Positions 23,719 to 34,957 of a DNA stretch of 64,000 bases are shown piece by piece. Positions within the stretch are counted from its first letter, which is position 1; each line of letters starts with the position of its first letter. The stretch is from Vandiemenella viatica. Lineage: Eukaryota > Arthropoda > Insecta > Orthoptera > Morabidae. Below the pieces are notes generated by a model that saw only the letters and a program-made list of their open reading frames with translations, ran no database searches and had not been told where the DNA came from. The position numbers and the translations under genes are program-made. The DNA lies in NCBI GenBank assembly GCA_031002005.1, contig CM061921.1, forward strand, positions 130,308,036 through 130,372,035. The letters are read 5' to 3'.

Positions 23719-23995
23719 TTTTTTTTTTTTTTTTGTAACTGCTTTACGTCTCTTTTTAACATCGAGGTCTTATAGAGACGGGAAAGGATGGGGGGCAAGG
23801 ATGGGGGGCAAGGATGGGGGCAAGGAATGGGAAGGAATTCGGCCATGGCCTTTTGAAGGAAGTATCCCGGCAGTTGCCTGGAGTGATTTGGGGAAACCAT
23901 GGAAAACCCAAATCTGGATTCCCGGACAGGGATGTGAACCGCCGTCCTCCCGAATGTGAGGCGAGAACGCTAACCGTTACACCACCCCGCTCGGT
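23719..23995 (-). repeat. SINE family A (ttaaaaag-tail subfamily) with 11-bp target duplication
   Basis: GACAGAACTAC at 23708-23718 is repeated exactly at 23996-24006. The tail, in plus-strand sense ctttacgtctctttttaac, differs from the cgtcgacg tail of most copies. Three tandem ggatggggg(c)aagg units lie at 23786-23824. The intact duplication marks a recent insertion. Confidence 0.93.
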
Positions 23996-24037
23996 GACAG
24001 AACTACAGCTAAATAAAACAATAATGCAGCTCTTCTT

Positions 24038-24040
<3 letters not shown>

Positions 24041-24073
<33 letters not shown>
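24041..24073. repeat. Poly-T run
   Basis: About 33 uninterrupted T bases, not attached to a recognisable SINE body. Confidence 0.9.
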
Positions 24074-24075
<2 letters not shown>

Positions 24076-24099
24076 GCGCCAGGTACATTTTTTTCTATT

Positions 24100-24585
24100 T
24101 TATGAATTAATGGACAATAATGAATGAGATAAGGAGTAAGTTTTTACAAATACCACAAGACGAAAAGTATCCTTTACTGTACCCGACACAGAAGTTTTTC
24201 CCAATGACTGATCATTTGTAGAAATGGCTAGGGTCAACATTTCATTCAGAATGTTTATAATTATAGAAAATTACATAACGCAAATATCGGTTTCGTTGAT
24301 TATACACGCAATAATCTTAACAATAGTGAGTCAGGAGAAAATAGTTGAAAATGTCTTCTGGAATTAATAGGGAGGGAGTGAGGGGGGTGTTCAAAAGAGG
24401 CCAATATCGAACCACGTAGTTTATGGACGATCCCTCTTCAACTACTTGTTACACATCGAGGTTTTTGTGACTTACACACAAAGGATTATCTTGAAAGGTT
24501 ATCTACTACAAGGGGCGGGGGGGAGGGGCTTATTTAGTATAAGATCGCACAGATATAAGTGTTTGCTATATTAACTTTTTTTTTA
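24100..24585. other. Anonymous intronic DNA with a MITE-like terminus
   Basis: At 24408-24435 the string accacgtagtttatggacgatccct, given here as accacgtagtttatgg plus acgatccct, matches one end of the TAA-type MITEs. No matching left end was found, so only a fragment is proposed. The rest is featureless. Confidence 0.4.
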
Positions 24586-24780
24586 GATTACGCCTCGTCG
24601 ACGTCATTAGAGGCGGGAAAGGATTGAGGTGAAGAAATGGGAAGGAATTCGGCCAGAGCATTCCTAAGAAACCATTGCGCATTCGCCTGGAGCGATTTGA
24701 GTAAGCCATAGAAAACCCAAATCTGGATGGCCAGACGGGACTTCGGACCTTCGTTCTCCTGAATTTGAGGTCAGAGCGTT
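24586..24780 (-). repeat. SINE family A, minus strand, diverged
   Basis: The tail motif ttacgcctcgtcgacgtc is intact. The body is mutated and the head is missing beyond the gaggtcagagcg block. Confidence 0.88.
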
Positions 24781-24899
24781 ATACAACAGTTAGGGTATAA
24801 AAAGATAACTCAAAACAAACAAACGGTGATCAACACTGAGCTTTAATCGTTCAAATCACATGAGGCCAAAATTATCAACTTAGATAACATTTTAACTGG

Positions 24900-25360
24900 T
24901 CTTGCTGAGTAACCATAGAGATGCTGCTTGGTCCATTCTGTTGTTTCCTTGAGATTCTTGCTAGATTATCCTTTGTTCTGTCTACACCACTTCTCAGGCT
25001 GTGCCTTTGCAGTGAGTATAACTAATGTCTCACGAGAGTCAATCTCATTCGTCACAGACTGAACCGGGCAACTTTCGGCAGTACGACCAAGTGGGCGACT
25101 TTGTCTTGGGAGTTGATACCCTAATAATGGATAGGCTGTGTAGTGTGTACACTTCAACCTTACCCCGTTTCAGTTTTGCAACTGTCTCCCATCTAATATC
25201 AGGGGAAGCGATTCTAGTCAGACCATGTAGGTTTTCGATGTGTGTGGCTCTGATACATCCTGTAACAATTCTGCAGGTTTCATGCACCGCCACATCTACG
25301 TATGTGGCATAAGCTGACTTGTACCAAACAGAACAGGAATGGAACAATAATTACTATGAG
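24900..25360 (-). mobile_element. Jockey-type LINE fragment (C-terminus of the RT protein)
   Basis: The minus-strand open piece 25347-25045 carries VAVHETCRIVTGCIRATHIENL and IASPDIRWETVAK, close to the HALNETCRxxTGCLKPT...LAGIAPPxIRR region downstream of the reverse transcriptase in jockey-like elements. Stops follow. Both ends are lost. Confidence 0.7.
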
Positions 25361-25683
25361 TTTTCACAAGACATTGGACGAAACGTTTATTTTTTAAGTG
25401 AGGATGTGGTCTAGTATATGTCAAAGATATCTTGGGTTAAAGCAGTAATCTAGTTCTACACCTTAGCAACTGACATTATCTATCTCACCGAGTCACAATG
25501 ATAGTCGGAAAGATTTGATTCATGTATTATTCTTATATATATGGCTCTAAAGATTTGTATGAAACTTCATATTTAAATAACGTTTTTCTTTTCAAGTTTA
25601 TCTAAATAACGTGTCTTTCCTGAAAAACGCAATTTTATATATATATAAACAGATAATTGAGGACGTGGGCTGTAAGGGGGACG

Positions 25684-25686
<3 letters not shown>

Positions 25687-25740
<54 letters not shown>
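25687..25740. repeat. (TA)n microsatellite
   Basis: An almost perfect TA repeat of about 54 bp beside the fold-back element. A second short TA run (26274-26298) follows its other end. Confidence 0.95.
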
Positions 25741-25765
25741 GTAAAACACAAGTAGTTCTTATATA

Positions 25766-26276
25766 CAGGGCGAGTCAAAAGTCCTTGGACACCCTCATAA
25801 GTTGGAAGAGTGAAGGGAAAACTGAAAAGTGATGATGGGAACAGAGGTTTGATGTGGGGCCGCATCGTTTGGAGTGAATGTCATTCGTGGCCGCCATCTT
25901 GAAATCCGCCATTCTGGATTCAAGTCTTTTTTTTAAAATGGGAAGGGGGGTGTTTGACACATCAAATAACACTCGCTTGAGCTCAGGAATTTAGAGGTGT
26001 AATTTGTTTTTGTCTATCTTGTACAGCTTAGAAGTTATTAATGTTCAAATTCCTGAGCTCAAGCGAGTGTTATTTGATGTGTCATACACCCCCCTTCCCA
26101 TTTAAAAAAAAAAATGACTTGAATCCAAAATGGCGGATTTCAAGATGGCGGCCATGAATGACATTCACTCCAAAAGTTGCGGCCCCACATCAAACCTCTT
26201 TTCCCATCATCACTTTTCAGTTTTCCCTTCACTCTTCCAACTTATGAAGGTGTCCAAGGACTTTTGGCTCACCCTA
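25766..26276. mobile_element. Fold-back MITE with about 228-bp inverted arms
   Basis: The left arm (25766-25992) and right arm (26047-26276) are near-perfect inverse copies around a 54-bp unique loop. Termini are CAGGGCGAGTCAAAAG and its inverse, and TA flanks both sides, as in mariner/Tc1-type insertion. Open frames across the arms, such as MADFKMAA, are by-products of the inverted repeat. No transposase is encoded. The transcript would form a long hairpin. Confidence 0.9.
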
Positions 26277-26899
26277 TATATATATATATATATATATACA
26301 CCTGAATTGGTATCTCGGAAACGGCCATAACGATTTGAATGAAACTTCATATTCAGATAACGTTCTGCTTTTCAGGTTCATCTAAATAGATGTCTGCCCT
26401 GAAAAAACAGGATTTTACAAAAACAAAAAAGTTTATTCTAAAGTGTTTTATAACACCATCTCATAGCCTAAAGCGGCTTTATGCATTTAGACGAAATTTA
26501 ATATTCAGATTTTTTTTAACTTTACTAATTTAATAAGGTGTCACTCTTGAAAAAAAAAAAAAAAAAAAAACTCAATTTTACATTAAAAAAATTCCGATTT
26601 TTTTAATAAAATCTAAAATTGTTTTATAATGCCATCTGATAGAAGTTTGAGGTTCCTGAAGTGGCTTTATATATTTGCATGAAATTTCATATTCAGCTAA
26701 TTTCAAAATAAAGTGTTGAACTACGTGCATTCATGGATTTAAAAGTTAATTGACTGCAATTCTTATGTAGGTAGGTAAGACATATAGTGAATATCAATTG
26801 TCTGTATATCTAATCTTTCTAATACTATTATACGAGCGACTCTTGTATATATGTAAAATTAATTTCTTGCAAACGCCTCTAAAGATTTTGATGAAAATT

Positions 26900-27559
26900 T
26901 TGCATATCGAACAGAAATCTAAGGACATCTAGCGTAGCTCGGTCACGCAGATACTGTTAACGAATTGACCCAGCTGTAGCAACGCATTTATTCAGTATTC
27001 TCTACTCCGTTGCAGACTGAACCTGCCGGCATTCAGACAGAGTATAGTTTTTGATGGTGCGCGCTGATGCTTTCTACTAGGTGAAGCGATGCAGTGTGCC
27101 TGAAAGGAAAGCAGACTGAGCAGAGATAGCCTTCACCTGGCAGCGTTTCAAGGGTCGTGAGCAGGGCTCGTGAACAGCGGAGCTGACGTGAGATGGTTAC
27201 CTTAAACCACTCGTGACACACATGTCTCCTCACACCAGGCCACGGTCTCCTGTCTCCTGTCTGGCATTAACAACGTCTGCGCCGCAACTCACAGATGACG
27301 CATTTTATTTGCTCGAATATTATCAGGTTCCTTGATGAAATTAAACACTTTTTTTAACATCAGCACGGATTTGGGGAAAGCCGCTCAGTTGGAAAAAAAA
27401 TATTTGCGATAACTTGTACATAAGAACAATGATCATATCCCAGGCTAGAAGAGAAATCTGTCTCTTTTTAATATAATTAAACGGTGTGATTATCACTGTT
27501 AACGTATTGCAAGTTGCTAAGAAATGTGAAGATGATTAACTCATCATTTTTTTTTTTTA
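26900..27559. other. Anonymous intronic DNA
   Basis: No gene was recognised. The frame at 27233-27033 (minus) has no domain I know. Confidence 0.4.
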
Positions 27560-27790
27560 AGTGATAACTTCTATAGGCGCGTTAGGTGAAGTTTGGACGG
27601 GGGCAAATCTATGAATTCCAAACATCCCGTCATCGACATACTAAGACGTGTTGGTGTATGATATGCGCGTTGGACACTTTTTGAATGGGTAAAATCTTAT
27701 TAGTTTGCGTCACCAATATGCTAACAGTATATCTGTAGCTATAAGTATGACGTGTTGCACTTGGACAGCAGTGAATGTATTGACTACACT
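27560..27790 (+). repeat. Dispersed repeat D, copy 1
   Basis: Shares cttctNtaggcgcgttNg, gggtaaaatcttatNagtt and the closing ctgtagctataagtatgacg with 28915-29350. The second copy is interrupted by a SINE. Confidence 0.65.
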
Positions 27791-27803
27791 TCTATCTAAT
27801 ATA

Positions 27804-28396
27804 CAGGGTGATTCAAAATAACGTGGACAAAATGACATGGTAGACCTGTCATACAATAAGGATCAAAAATCGCATAGGAACAGAGTGTCGCAAATACCTG
27901 TAGAGGGCGCTAGAGCCACGAGAGGGCGTTGTGACACAAACACGAGCCACCACGATCACCAGACCTGCCTCCCATAGATTTTTTTGGGGGGATTTTTAAA
28001 AGGATTTGTGTATGAAACACCTGTTGAATTGCCGGAAGACTCGGTAGGAAGAATCGTTGCGGCAGCCGGATGTGTTTCCAGATACACCTGGTATCTTTGA
28101 GAAGGTGCGCCGTTCCATGCAACGGAGATGCCGGGCTTGTCTCAATGCATCTGGCAAAAACTTTGAGCATCTGGTGTAGGCTCAACATTTGGCTTGCATT
28201 AGTCGCATGTGAGTGAGTAATTATCAATAAAATGATCTGTAATGGTTTTGTTTCTTCTCTTTGTGTCAGTATTATTTTAGACGCCCTGTAGCGGCTCCGG
28301 ATCGCAGTTGCGACCCTCTGTTCCTATGTGATTTTTTATTCTAATTGTGTGACTGATCTACCATGTCATTTTGTCCACGTTATTTTGAACACCCTG
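27804..28396 (+). mobile_element. Internally deleted IS630/Tc1-mariner-related transposon
   Basis: TA-flanked, with ends CAGGGTGATTCAAAATAACG and cgttattttgaacaccctg. Homology between the ends extends about 95 bp (aacgtggacaaaatgac, atcgcataggaacagag). The plus-strand interior keeps only the C-terminal transposase part: PPRSPDLPPIDFF around 27950-27990, then EDSVGRIVAAAGC and NASGKNFEHL. Helix-turn-helix and the first catalytic residue are absent, so it could move only with help from a relative. Confidence 0.8.
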
Positions 28397-28659
28397 TATT
28401 AAAATGAATGTTTGTTTCCTTTTTTTGCCAGTGTTCTTCAAACAAACACACAGTTCTTATCCGTTTTTGATGAAACTTTACATACGTATACTTTAAAACA
28501 AATAGAAAAACACTGTTTAAGTATGATTTACTAAAACCTAAACCCTCTCCTCCTCTCCCCCCCCCCCTTTTCACCTTAATTTATTTCAAAGTTGTTCATA
28601 CAAACCCACAGTTTTTATCCGATTTTGATAGTACTTAGCGCACGTGTAGTTCGAATCAA

Positions 28660-28905
28660 GGCAGTCTGGTATCTCAGAGGCTAAGCCCCTGGCTTCTTTC
28701 TCTGGTCGCGGATTCAAATCCCGTAGTGAGCAAGAATTTTTAGGAGTTGCATTTGATTATACGAGCTACGCCGGGACGTTCCGTGGTTCTGATTCCAAAA
28801 CCGTAGGCTCCTGAGGAAAGGAATTGGACTTCCTACCTTTGACACAATAGCTTGGTACATCTCTTCGGGAACATTCAACCAACCTTCGTGTAGTGGACAC
28901 AGTTA
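28660..28905 (+). repeat. SINE family C, diverged copy
   Basis: B box gattcaaatcccg and the block gtggttctgattcc match the family C copy at 29015. The A-box half is weak. Confidence 0.5.
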
Positions 28906-28914
28906 GATTTTTAG

Positions 28915-29350
28915 TTTCAGAAGTGAAAACTTCTTTAGGCGCGTTGGCCGATTTTTGGATGGGTAAAATCTTATGAGTTCACGTCACTGACATGCTAATG
29001 TTAACAGCATATCTCTAGCGGTCTGGTGGGTCAGCGATTAAGGTGTCTGACTACGGAACGATAAGTCCCTGGTTTGAATCCATGTCTCGGCGGGAATTTT
29101 CATGGTCCTTTCACCACTGGCACAGCTTGCTGTATAATGTGAAGTACGCCAGAACGCTTCCGTGGTTCGGATTCCATGTTAAACTGTAGGTCCCCTTTAC
29201 CTGGTAACACTATCGGATTAAGTTAAGGCAGCTAAGACAGAGGCGGAATGAGCAGCCGATAAGAAACCTTGTCACTAGGTCATAAGACCACACGAAATTT
29301 TTATTATTTAGTATAACTGTAGCTATAAGTATGACGTGTTGTGCATCTGA
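28915..29350 (+). repeat. Dispersed repeat D, copy 2, split by a SINE
   Basis: The 5' part (28915-29014) and 3' part (29290-29350) match 27560-27790. The family C SINE between them inserted after duplication. Confidence 0.6.
29015..29300 (+). repeat. SINE family C, most complete copy
   Basis: tRNA-like head gtgggtcagcgattaaggtg with B box ggtttgaatcca, then ggcgggaattttcatgg, gtggttcggattcc and gtcactaggtcataagac. This copy gives the uninterrupted reference for 19950-21235. Confidence 0.7.
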
Positions 29351-29467
29351 TATTCATAGTATTAAGTCTTCACTTTTGTCGGCAGTCCCCAATGACTATA
29401 AATTGTATTTTTTGTTTTTTTCTGTTTTTGTGTTTTTTATGGTTTTTTTTGCCTTATTTTGCTTTAA

Positions 29468-29686
29468 TCCTCATCCATATCGACGTCAATAGAGGCGGAA
29501 AGGCCTGGGGGCAAGGAATGGAAAAGAAATTCGACCATGGTCTTTTGAAGGAACCATACCATCATACACCTGGTGTGATTTGGGTAAACCATGGAAAACC
29601 CAAATCTGTATGGCCGGATGCGGATTTGAACCCGGGTTTTCCGAATTGCGAAGTCAAATCGTTACCGCTCTCCCACCACGCTGGGT
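29468..29686 (-). repeat. SINE family A, minus strand
   Basis: Tail atcgacgtcaatagaggcgg through head cccaccacgctgggt, with the B-box region gatttgaacccgg. Confidence 0.9.
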
Positions 29687-29802
29687 ATGTAGTAATTAAC
29701 AAATTGGAACAAAGAGCGATGATATAATGAAAATCACTTTAAACTTGAACCTAGTGATTACACGGTTATCTACGCGTAGTTGTCGACATGACCAAATATC
29801 TA

Positions 29803-30911
29803 CAGGGGGTACCGTGATGCTGTTACAAACTTTCAGGGGTAATGGAGAAGGGCAAATGTATCAGTTTGAGGTGAGGGACCCTGGTTCGGAAATGACCGAG
29901 TCGAATATTATAAGCAAAACTCGTTCTGATACCTCTGACAGTGGTGCTGTTGTTGCAAAAATTGTAGGGTAGGCAATCCCGACGAGTACTTGTTATTCGT
30001 CAACGGATGTGGTTCCAACATGATGGAGTCCCACATCACTTTGGACTGAGGGTTCGTGAACACCTGGATCAGAAATTCCCTGAAAAGTGGATAGATATTG
30101 CGTGTCCAGCGCGTTCACCTGATCTCACCCCACTTGATTTCTTTTTCTGAGTTCATATGAAAAGTCCTGTGTACGGGTGCCTGTCGAGGCCGAAGAGGAT
30201 CTTCCGGCAATAATTCTCGCTGTTGAAACGACACCGGGGATATTAGAACGGGTACGGCAGAATTTTGTGCGACGATGCCATGCCTGCATTGACGCTGGAG
30301 GACAGCATTTTGAGCAACTGTTGTAAATGTAACAGCAATTCATTATTACTGTACCGTAGACTTAGGATTTTCGGTCTCTCTGACATCAAGTTACGTGCGC
30401 TGTTACTAGTCCCCATCAACAGCGGAAATTATCTGAGGGTATTTGGGAGTATTCAGCGGGAATTCTGTGCGCCATGATCAGGGTTCGAAAGTAATGGCTC
30501 TTCGTTTGAGTGAGGCTAACTTGAGTAGATTTTCACTTATAACTTTTGATTCGATCTTTTCCGGATCAGGGTCTCTCTTACCTCAAATTGATACATTTGC
30601 CCTTCACCATCATTCCTGATTTCCCCCCCCCCCCCCTTACTATACGCCTCGTCGACGGCTAAGGTCATTAGAGGCGGGATGGGAATAGGGACAAGGAACG
30701 GGAAGGAATTCAGCCATGGCCTTTTTGAAGGAAGCATCCCGGCATTCGCCTGGAGTGATTTGGGGAAACCATAGAAAACCCAAATCTGGATGCCCGGACG
30801 GGGATTCGAGCCCGCGTCCTCCCGAATGCGAGGCCAGAACGTTAACCGTTCACCCACCACGGTCGGTCCATCATCCCTGAAAGTTTGTAACAGCATCACG
30901 GAATCACCCGG
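29803..30911 (+). mobile_element. IS630/Tc1-mariner-related transposon with about 110-bp TIRs, carrying a SINE
   Basis: TA flanks 29801-29802 and 30912-30913. The left end (29803 on) and the right end, read inverted, share gtgatgctgttacaaacttt, gaagggcaaatgtatca and tttgaggt with few changes over about 110 bp. The plus-strand interior encodes decayed blocks: a rearranged FQHDGVPHHFGL region with LRVREHLDQKFPEKW, ARSPDLTPLDFFF (30104-30146), and AMPALTLEDSI. A SINE (30620-30868) sits in the right TIR. Without it and one duplication copy the element is about 850 bp. Confidence 0.85.
30620..30868 (-). repeat. SINE family A with 12-bp target duplication, inside a transposon TIR
   Basis: catcattcctga (30608-30619) and catcatccctga (30869-30880) flank it. 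The tail contains gtcgacggctaaggtcatt, a variant shared with the copy at 33724. Confidence 0.93.
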
Positions 30912-31059
30912 TAGTACAAATTTACTTACACGGGAAAATGGTTAGCAGACTGCTATTTGTAAGCAGTATTTTCAACACACAAAAGAAACAGTATATTTTT
31001 GCCGTATATTGTTGTAACTTTGAGTGATTTGTAAAACCAAAACGAAAAGGATTAAACTG

Positions 31060-31285
31060 AGGCAGGTGGGTGAGTGGTAACGCTCTGGCGTCGCATTCGG
31101 GAGGACGTGGTTTCAAATCCCCTTCCGGCCATCCAGGTTTCGGTTTTGCGAAATAACATCAGGTGAATACCGGGATGGTTACTTCAAAAGGTCATAACAG
31201 AATTCCTTCCCATTCCTTGTCTCCAACACTCCCCTGCGTCTAATGAACTCGACGTCGACGAGGCATAAAGAATGAAAAAATTAAC
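31060..31285 (+). repeat. SINE family A, plus strand
   Basis: Head gtgggtgagtggtaacgctc, body and the canonical gacgtcgacgaggcataaag tail. Confidence 0.92.
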
Positions 31286-33150
31286 ATTTAAAACTAAATA
31301 TGATCAAATAAGAGCAGAACATTATGCCTGTTATTTATGTTACTGTAAAAGATTTCTTAAGTTTTTCCTCTGTTTACGCCTTTATGAAAGGCAGCTAAAT
31401 AAATTCTGAGAATACATATATGAAATATTTATAGCCTCAAGTAGTGGTGTTTTGTGTAAAGTGAGTCAGAGTATTAACTTTCGTATGATACAAATAAATA
31501 AACAAAAGGTTTTTCTTTTTTTCTATATGTTGCGATGAACTGATGATATGGAATTTCCAAGAATGTAGATCTGAACTCCGTCATACAGATGTAGATGAAA
31601 AATTATACTGGACTGAATGATTTCCAACCAAACGTATAGGTGTCAATGAAGCCAATTTCGGGGTCAATGAGGCCAATTTCGGGAGTTCTTTGCCAACTGG
31701 AAGAACTCTGACACAATAAAATGAAATACATTTATCTTCCATAGATTTAAATGTAACAGTCTCTCCCTGTGTGATTTGGAAACGAGTCAATTTACACTAA
31801 AATAATTACACAGCAAAACAGATGTATGCACCAGAAGATGCAACGTCACAGGATAATATGTACACTAATTATATTAACCACATTTATACAAGGTACTGGC
31901 AATTATTTTGTAGATACCTGTTAAAATTCTTCTATGGAGTAGGAGACGTTGTTAGTTAAAAATTATTTTAATTTTTTCTTGAATTTAATCTTATCCCTTG
32001 CCAGACAGTTCAGAGTTGTTGGGACCTTATTGAAGATATACATCCCTGACTATCAGACCATTTTTTGAAAAAAAACAGCGATTTGTAATCCTTGTCAATA
32101 ACATTTTTACGTCTAGTGCCATAATTGTGTATTTTAGTATTTGTTCCAAATTCTGTTTCTCGATAAATAGAGAAAAAGAAGCAAAGTAGTAAAGAAACTT
32201 ACGAAATAATGCAAGATTGTCTTATGTGAAGGACATATTGGAGGCCAAAGGTTCTTGCATTTATAGGACTTCCAACTTCGTGACTAAGATACCAATAAAA
32301 ACGCGTGGTTGTTGCATAAGAAAGTGAAGTGAGTTATGTACAGGATACACTTAAAATAATGAATTTCTCTGTTTTGTGTGGTTTAAATTTTTTAGTTGGA
32401 TTTGGTGGGGAGAGACATATATGCCTTGTCGTCGTCGAGATCACTAGTATTTGAGTTGTTAACGAAAGGCGATTTGCCTAGGTAATATATAAAAAAAAAC
32501 TCATTACAATAGTAGTCATAATTATAGTTACTATGGCTGCAGGATTTAAACTCTCGTCGCAACTGTTAAATCCACCATGACTTTGTCTTAATGCACTGAA
32601 GGAAGTGGTTTGATACTAAAGGCTTGTATGACTGTGATGGTAGAACACACGTTCTTCTGCGTCTACACTAGAAAATTTACATTCTTCTTACATAGTCTGC
32701 AAATTTTTCCAAATGTGGTCACATCAAACAGTGATGTAGATTTTTGTTATATTATATGAATTAAAATTCATCTTTGTAGCACATTTGAATAGGGCTTCGT
32801 ATGTAAAACTGCGCTATGGATTTTGATAATTGTGAAAATTAAATATTGAAATAATGAACATAAAAGAACTGGAAAAGCTCAGCTAAAGCGAAAGATGTGT
32901 TCCAAGTTCACGAAAACCAGACTCTTGAATTAATCGCACAAGTTAAAGTTCCGGTATATGTTAACAAAAAAAAAAAAAAAAATGATTTTGAACTACAACA
33001 CTTGCCTGACCCCTGGGAACGAATGAGATAAACGGCGAGATTAGGTCCCAGTGATTTCCTTTTGTTCTGTCACTTTGACCTATTCCCAACAATTTTAGAT
33101 AATTATGACAACCTTCTCTCTCAGCAGCAAAGATCAGTCACGGAGAAACA
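31286..33150. other. Mostly anonymous DNA containing a LINE C-terminal fragment
   Basis: At about 31900-32300 the minus strand encodes HNYGTRRKNVIDKDYKSLFF and a following hydrophobic stretch. This resembles the C-terminal NTRxKNxx block of CR1/L2-like reverse-transcriptase proteins. The rest shows no gene. Confidence 0.45.
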
Positions 33151-33151
33151 G

Positions 33152-33350
33152 CTGTTCGGGAAGACGTGGGTTCGAATCCCCGTCCAGCCATTCAGATTTG
33201 TGTTTTCTATGGTTTCCCCAAATCACTCCACGCGATTGCCGGTATGGTTTCTTCAAAAGGCCACGGCATAATTCCTTCCCAGTCCTTTCTCGCTTCAAAT
33301 AATCTCGACGTTGACGAGCGCAAAGTGAAAAATAAATAAATAAAAAAAGA
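33152..33350 (+). repeat. SINE family A, plus strand, head lost
   Basis: Starts at the ggttcgaatcccc B box and ends in the gacgttgacgagcgcaaag tail plus an AAAT repeat. Confidence 0.88.
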
Positions 33351-33493
33351 GAGACGTAGTTACCGTATTATTTTGAATACTCCTGTCTCCAGGTACATGT
33401 TAGATTGAATATACTAATGACAAAAGCGATCAAAATCATACTCCATTCTTCACTTATGACAGTTCTTTTACAGCTTCTCAGAAGAACACCGTA

Positions 33494-33723
33494 ACGATCG
33501 AGCTGGCATTCGGGAGGACACGGGTTCAAACCCCCGTCGGGCAATCCAGATTTCGATTTGCCATGGTTTCTCGAAATCGCTCCAGGCTAAAACCTGGATA
33601 GCTGCTTCAAAAGGCCATGACAGAATTCCTTCCCGTTTTTTTGTCCCCAGTCTTCTCGCACCTGTAATGACCTCGAGATCGTCGAAACGTAAAGCCATAC
33701 GCAAAATCAAAACAAAACAAAAA
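33494..33723 (+). repeat. SINE family A, plus strand, with a second SINE in its tail
   Basis: B box ggttcaaaccccc, the body, and tail gacctcgagatcgtcg ending in an A/C-rich run. That run was the target for the next SINE. Confidence 0.88.
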
Positions 33724-33970
33724 GTTTTTTTTTTTTTTTTTTACTACGGCTTTACGCCTCGTAGACGGCTAAGGTCATTAGAGGCGGGATGGGACTGGGG
33801 ACAAGGAACGGGAAGGAACTCGGCCATGGCCTTGAAGCATCCCGGCATTCGCCTGGAGTGATTTGGGGAAACCATGGAATACCCAAATCTGGATGCCCGG
33901 ACGGGGATTCGAACCCGCGTCCTCCCGAATGCGAGGCCAGAACGTTAACCGTTCACCCACCACACTCGGT
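33724..33970 (-). repeat. SINE family A with 10-bp target duplication, inserted in another SINE's tail
   Basis: AAAACAAAAA at 33714-33723 and 33971-33980. The sequence is nearly intact from the T-run to the head cccaccacactcggt. It shares the gacggctaaggtcatt tail variant with the copy at 30620. Confidence 0.92.
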
Positions 33971-34448
33971 AAAACAAAAACTATACTGAAATCATATACC
34001 ACTTCCGATTTGAAAGGAAAGTACTTGTTACAGGAATTCTAATTAGGAAATTAAGTGAAATATTCGTGTCCACCAATTTACCGCAAATCGTTTTGAACAA
34101 TCAAAAACGAACTAGCATTTGGATTATATTCAGCCACCACCTAACAGTCGTGGATGTTGAAATTTCCTTTCCGCGGGTGGTTTTCTTCGTCGCTAAGCAA
34201 AACAAGAGCAAGGCTGAAGAAATATTCGTTGCAGAAACAATTAGCAAACATAAAGTGGTAAGAGATTAGTTGGGGCAAAGATCTTCCACGTATTGATGAA
34301 AAGGCGATAAGCAGTTTTGTCGGCAAATGATTCTTCTACTAATATTGAAATCACATCAACATTTATTGCCGCCTTCTCTTTATGCTTACCGATTAATTTG
34401 AAACTTTTGAAGCGGTTATTTTTTAAATTTTTTATATATATTTCTTTT

Positions 34449-34683
34449 CTTCTGGCTTTATGCCTCGTCGACGCCGAGGTCATCAGAGGCAGGAAAGGAC
34501 TGGGAACAAGGAACGGGAAGGAATCCTGCTATGCTCTTTTTGAAGGAACCATCCCAGCATTTAATTTGAGAGATTTTGGGAAACTATGGAAACCCAAATC
34601 TGGATGTCTGGACGGAGATTCGAAACTACGTCCTCCCAAATGCGAGGCCAGAGCGCTACCGTTCACCCACCACCACGCCCAGT
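34449..34683 (-). repeat. SINE family A, minus strand
   Basis: Tail ttatgcctcgtcgacgccg through head caccaccacgccca. The centre is diverged (tttaatttgagagatttt). Confidence 0.88.
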
Positions 34684-34957
34684 TTTTGAGATGGAAAATA
34701 AGTATCATCCCCATCTAGATGAATACAGAAAACCGCCTGAAACCAACTGTTAGGACGAGACATACGCCAGGCCAGAAATTTGAACCCGGATTCGTTGTAC
34801 AGTACTTCTGTGCGGTGCGTAAACCGGCTCTGCCATATTTTGAGTTTGTTACGGAATGCACATTCCCTGTACCGTACCTTTTCTGCTTCCTTGAGACTTT
34901 GACATTAATAACAATAATAAAAATACAGAAAGGAGCAATTCGGGTCCATAGATTTTT

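Larger units (their letters stand above)
25540..28640. repeat. Block of degenerate repeats around the motif gattttgatgaaacttnncata
   Basis: Related strings occur at about 25550 (atttgtatgaaacttcatat), 26333, 26480, 26668, 26886 (attttgatgaaaattttgc), 28464 (tttttgatgaaactttaca) and 28619. Between the first four, the shared atattcagataac or tcatctaaat words show a unit of roughly 150-190 bp. The foldback element (25766-26276) and the transposon at 27804-28396 interrupt the block. It is probably the internal repeat of an older large element. Confidence 0.5.

Noticed and set aside
23786..23824. ggatgggggcaagg triplets as a separate minisatellite
   Set aside because: They are a local three-fold expansion within the body of one SINE copy.
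25611..26330. Open frames across the fold-back element, such as MADFKMAAMNDIHSK
   Set aside because: The same words appear in both arms in inverse orientation, so they reflect the inverted repeat and not a conserved protein.
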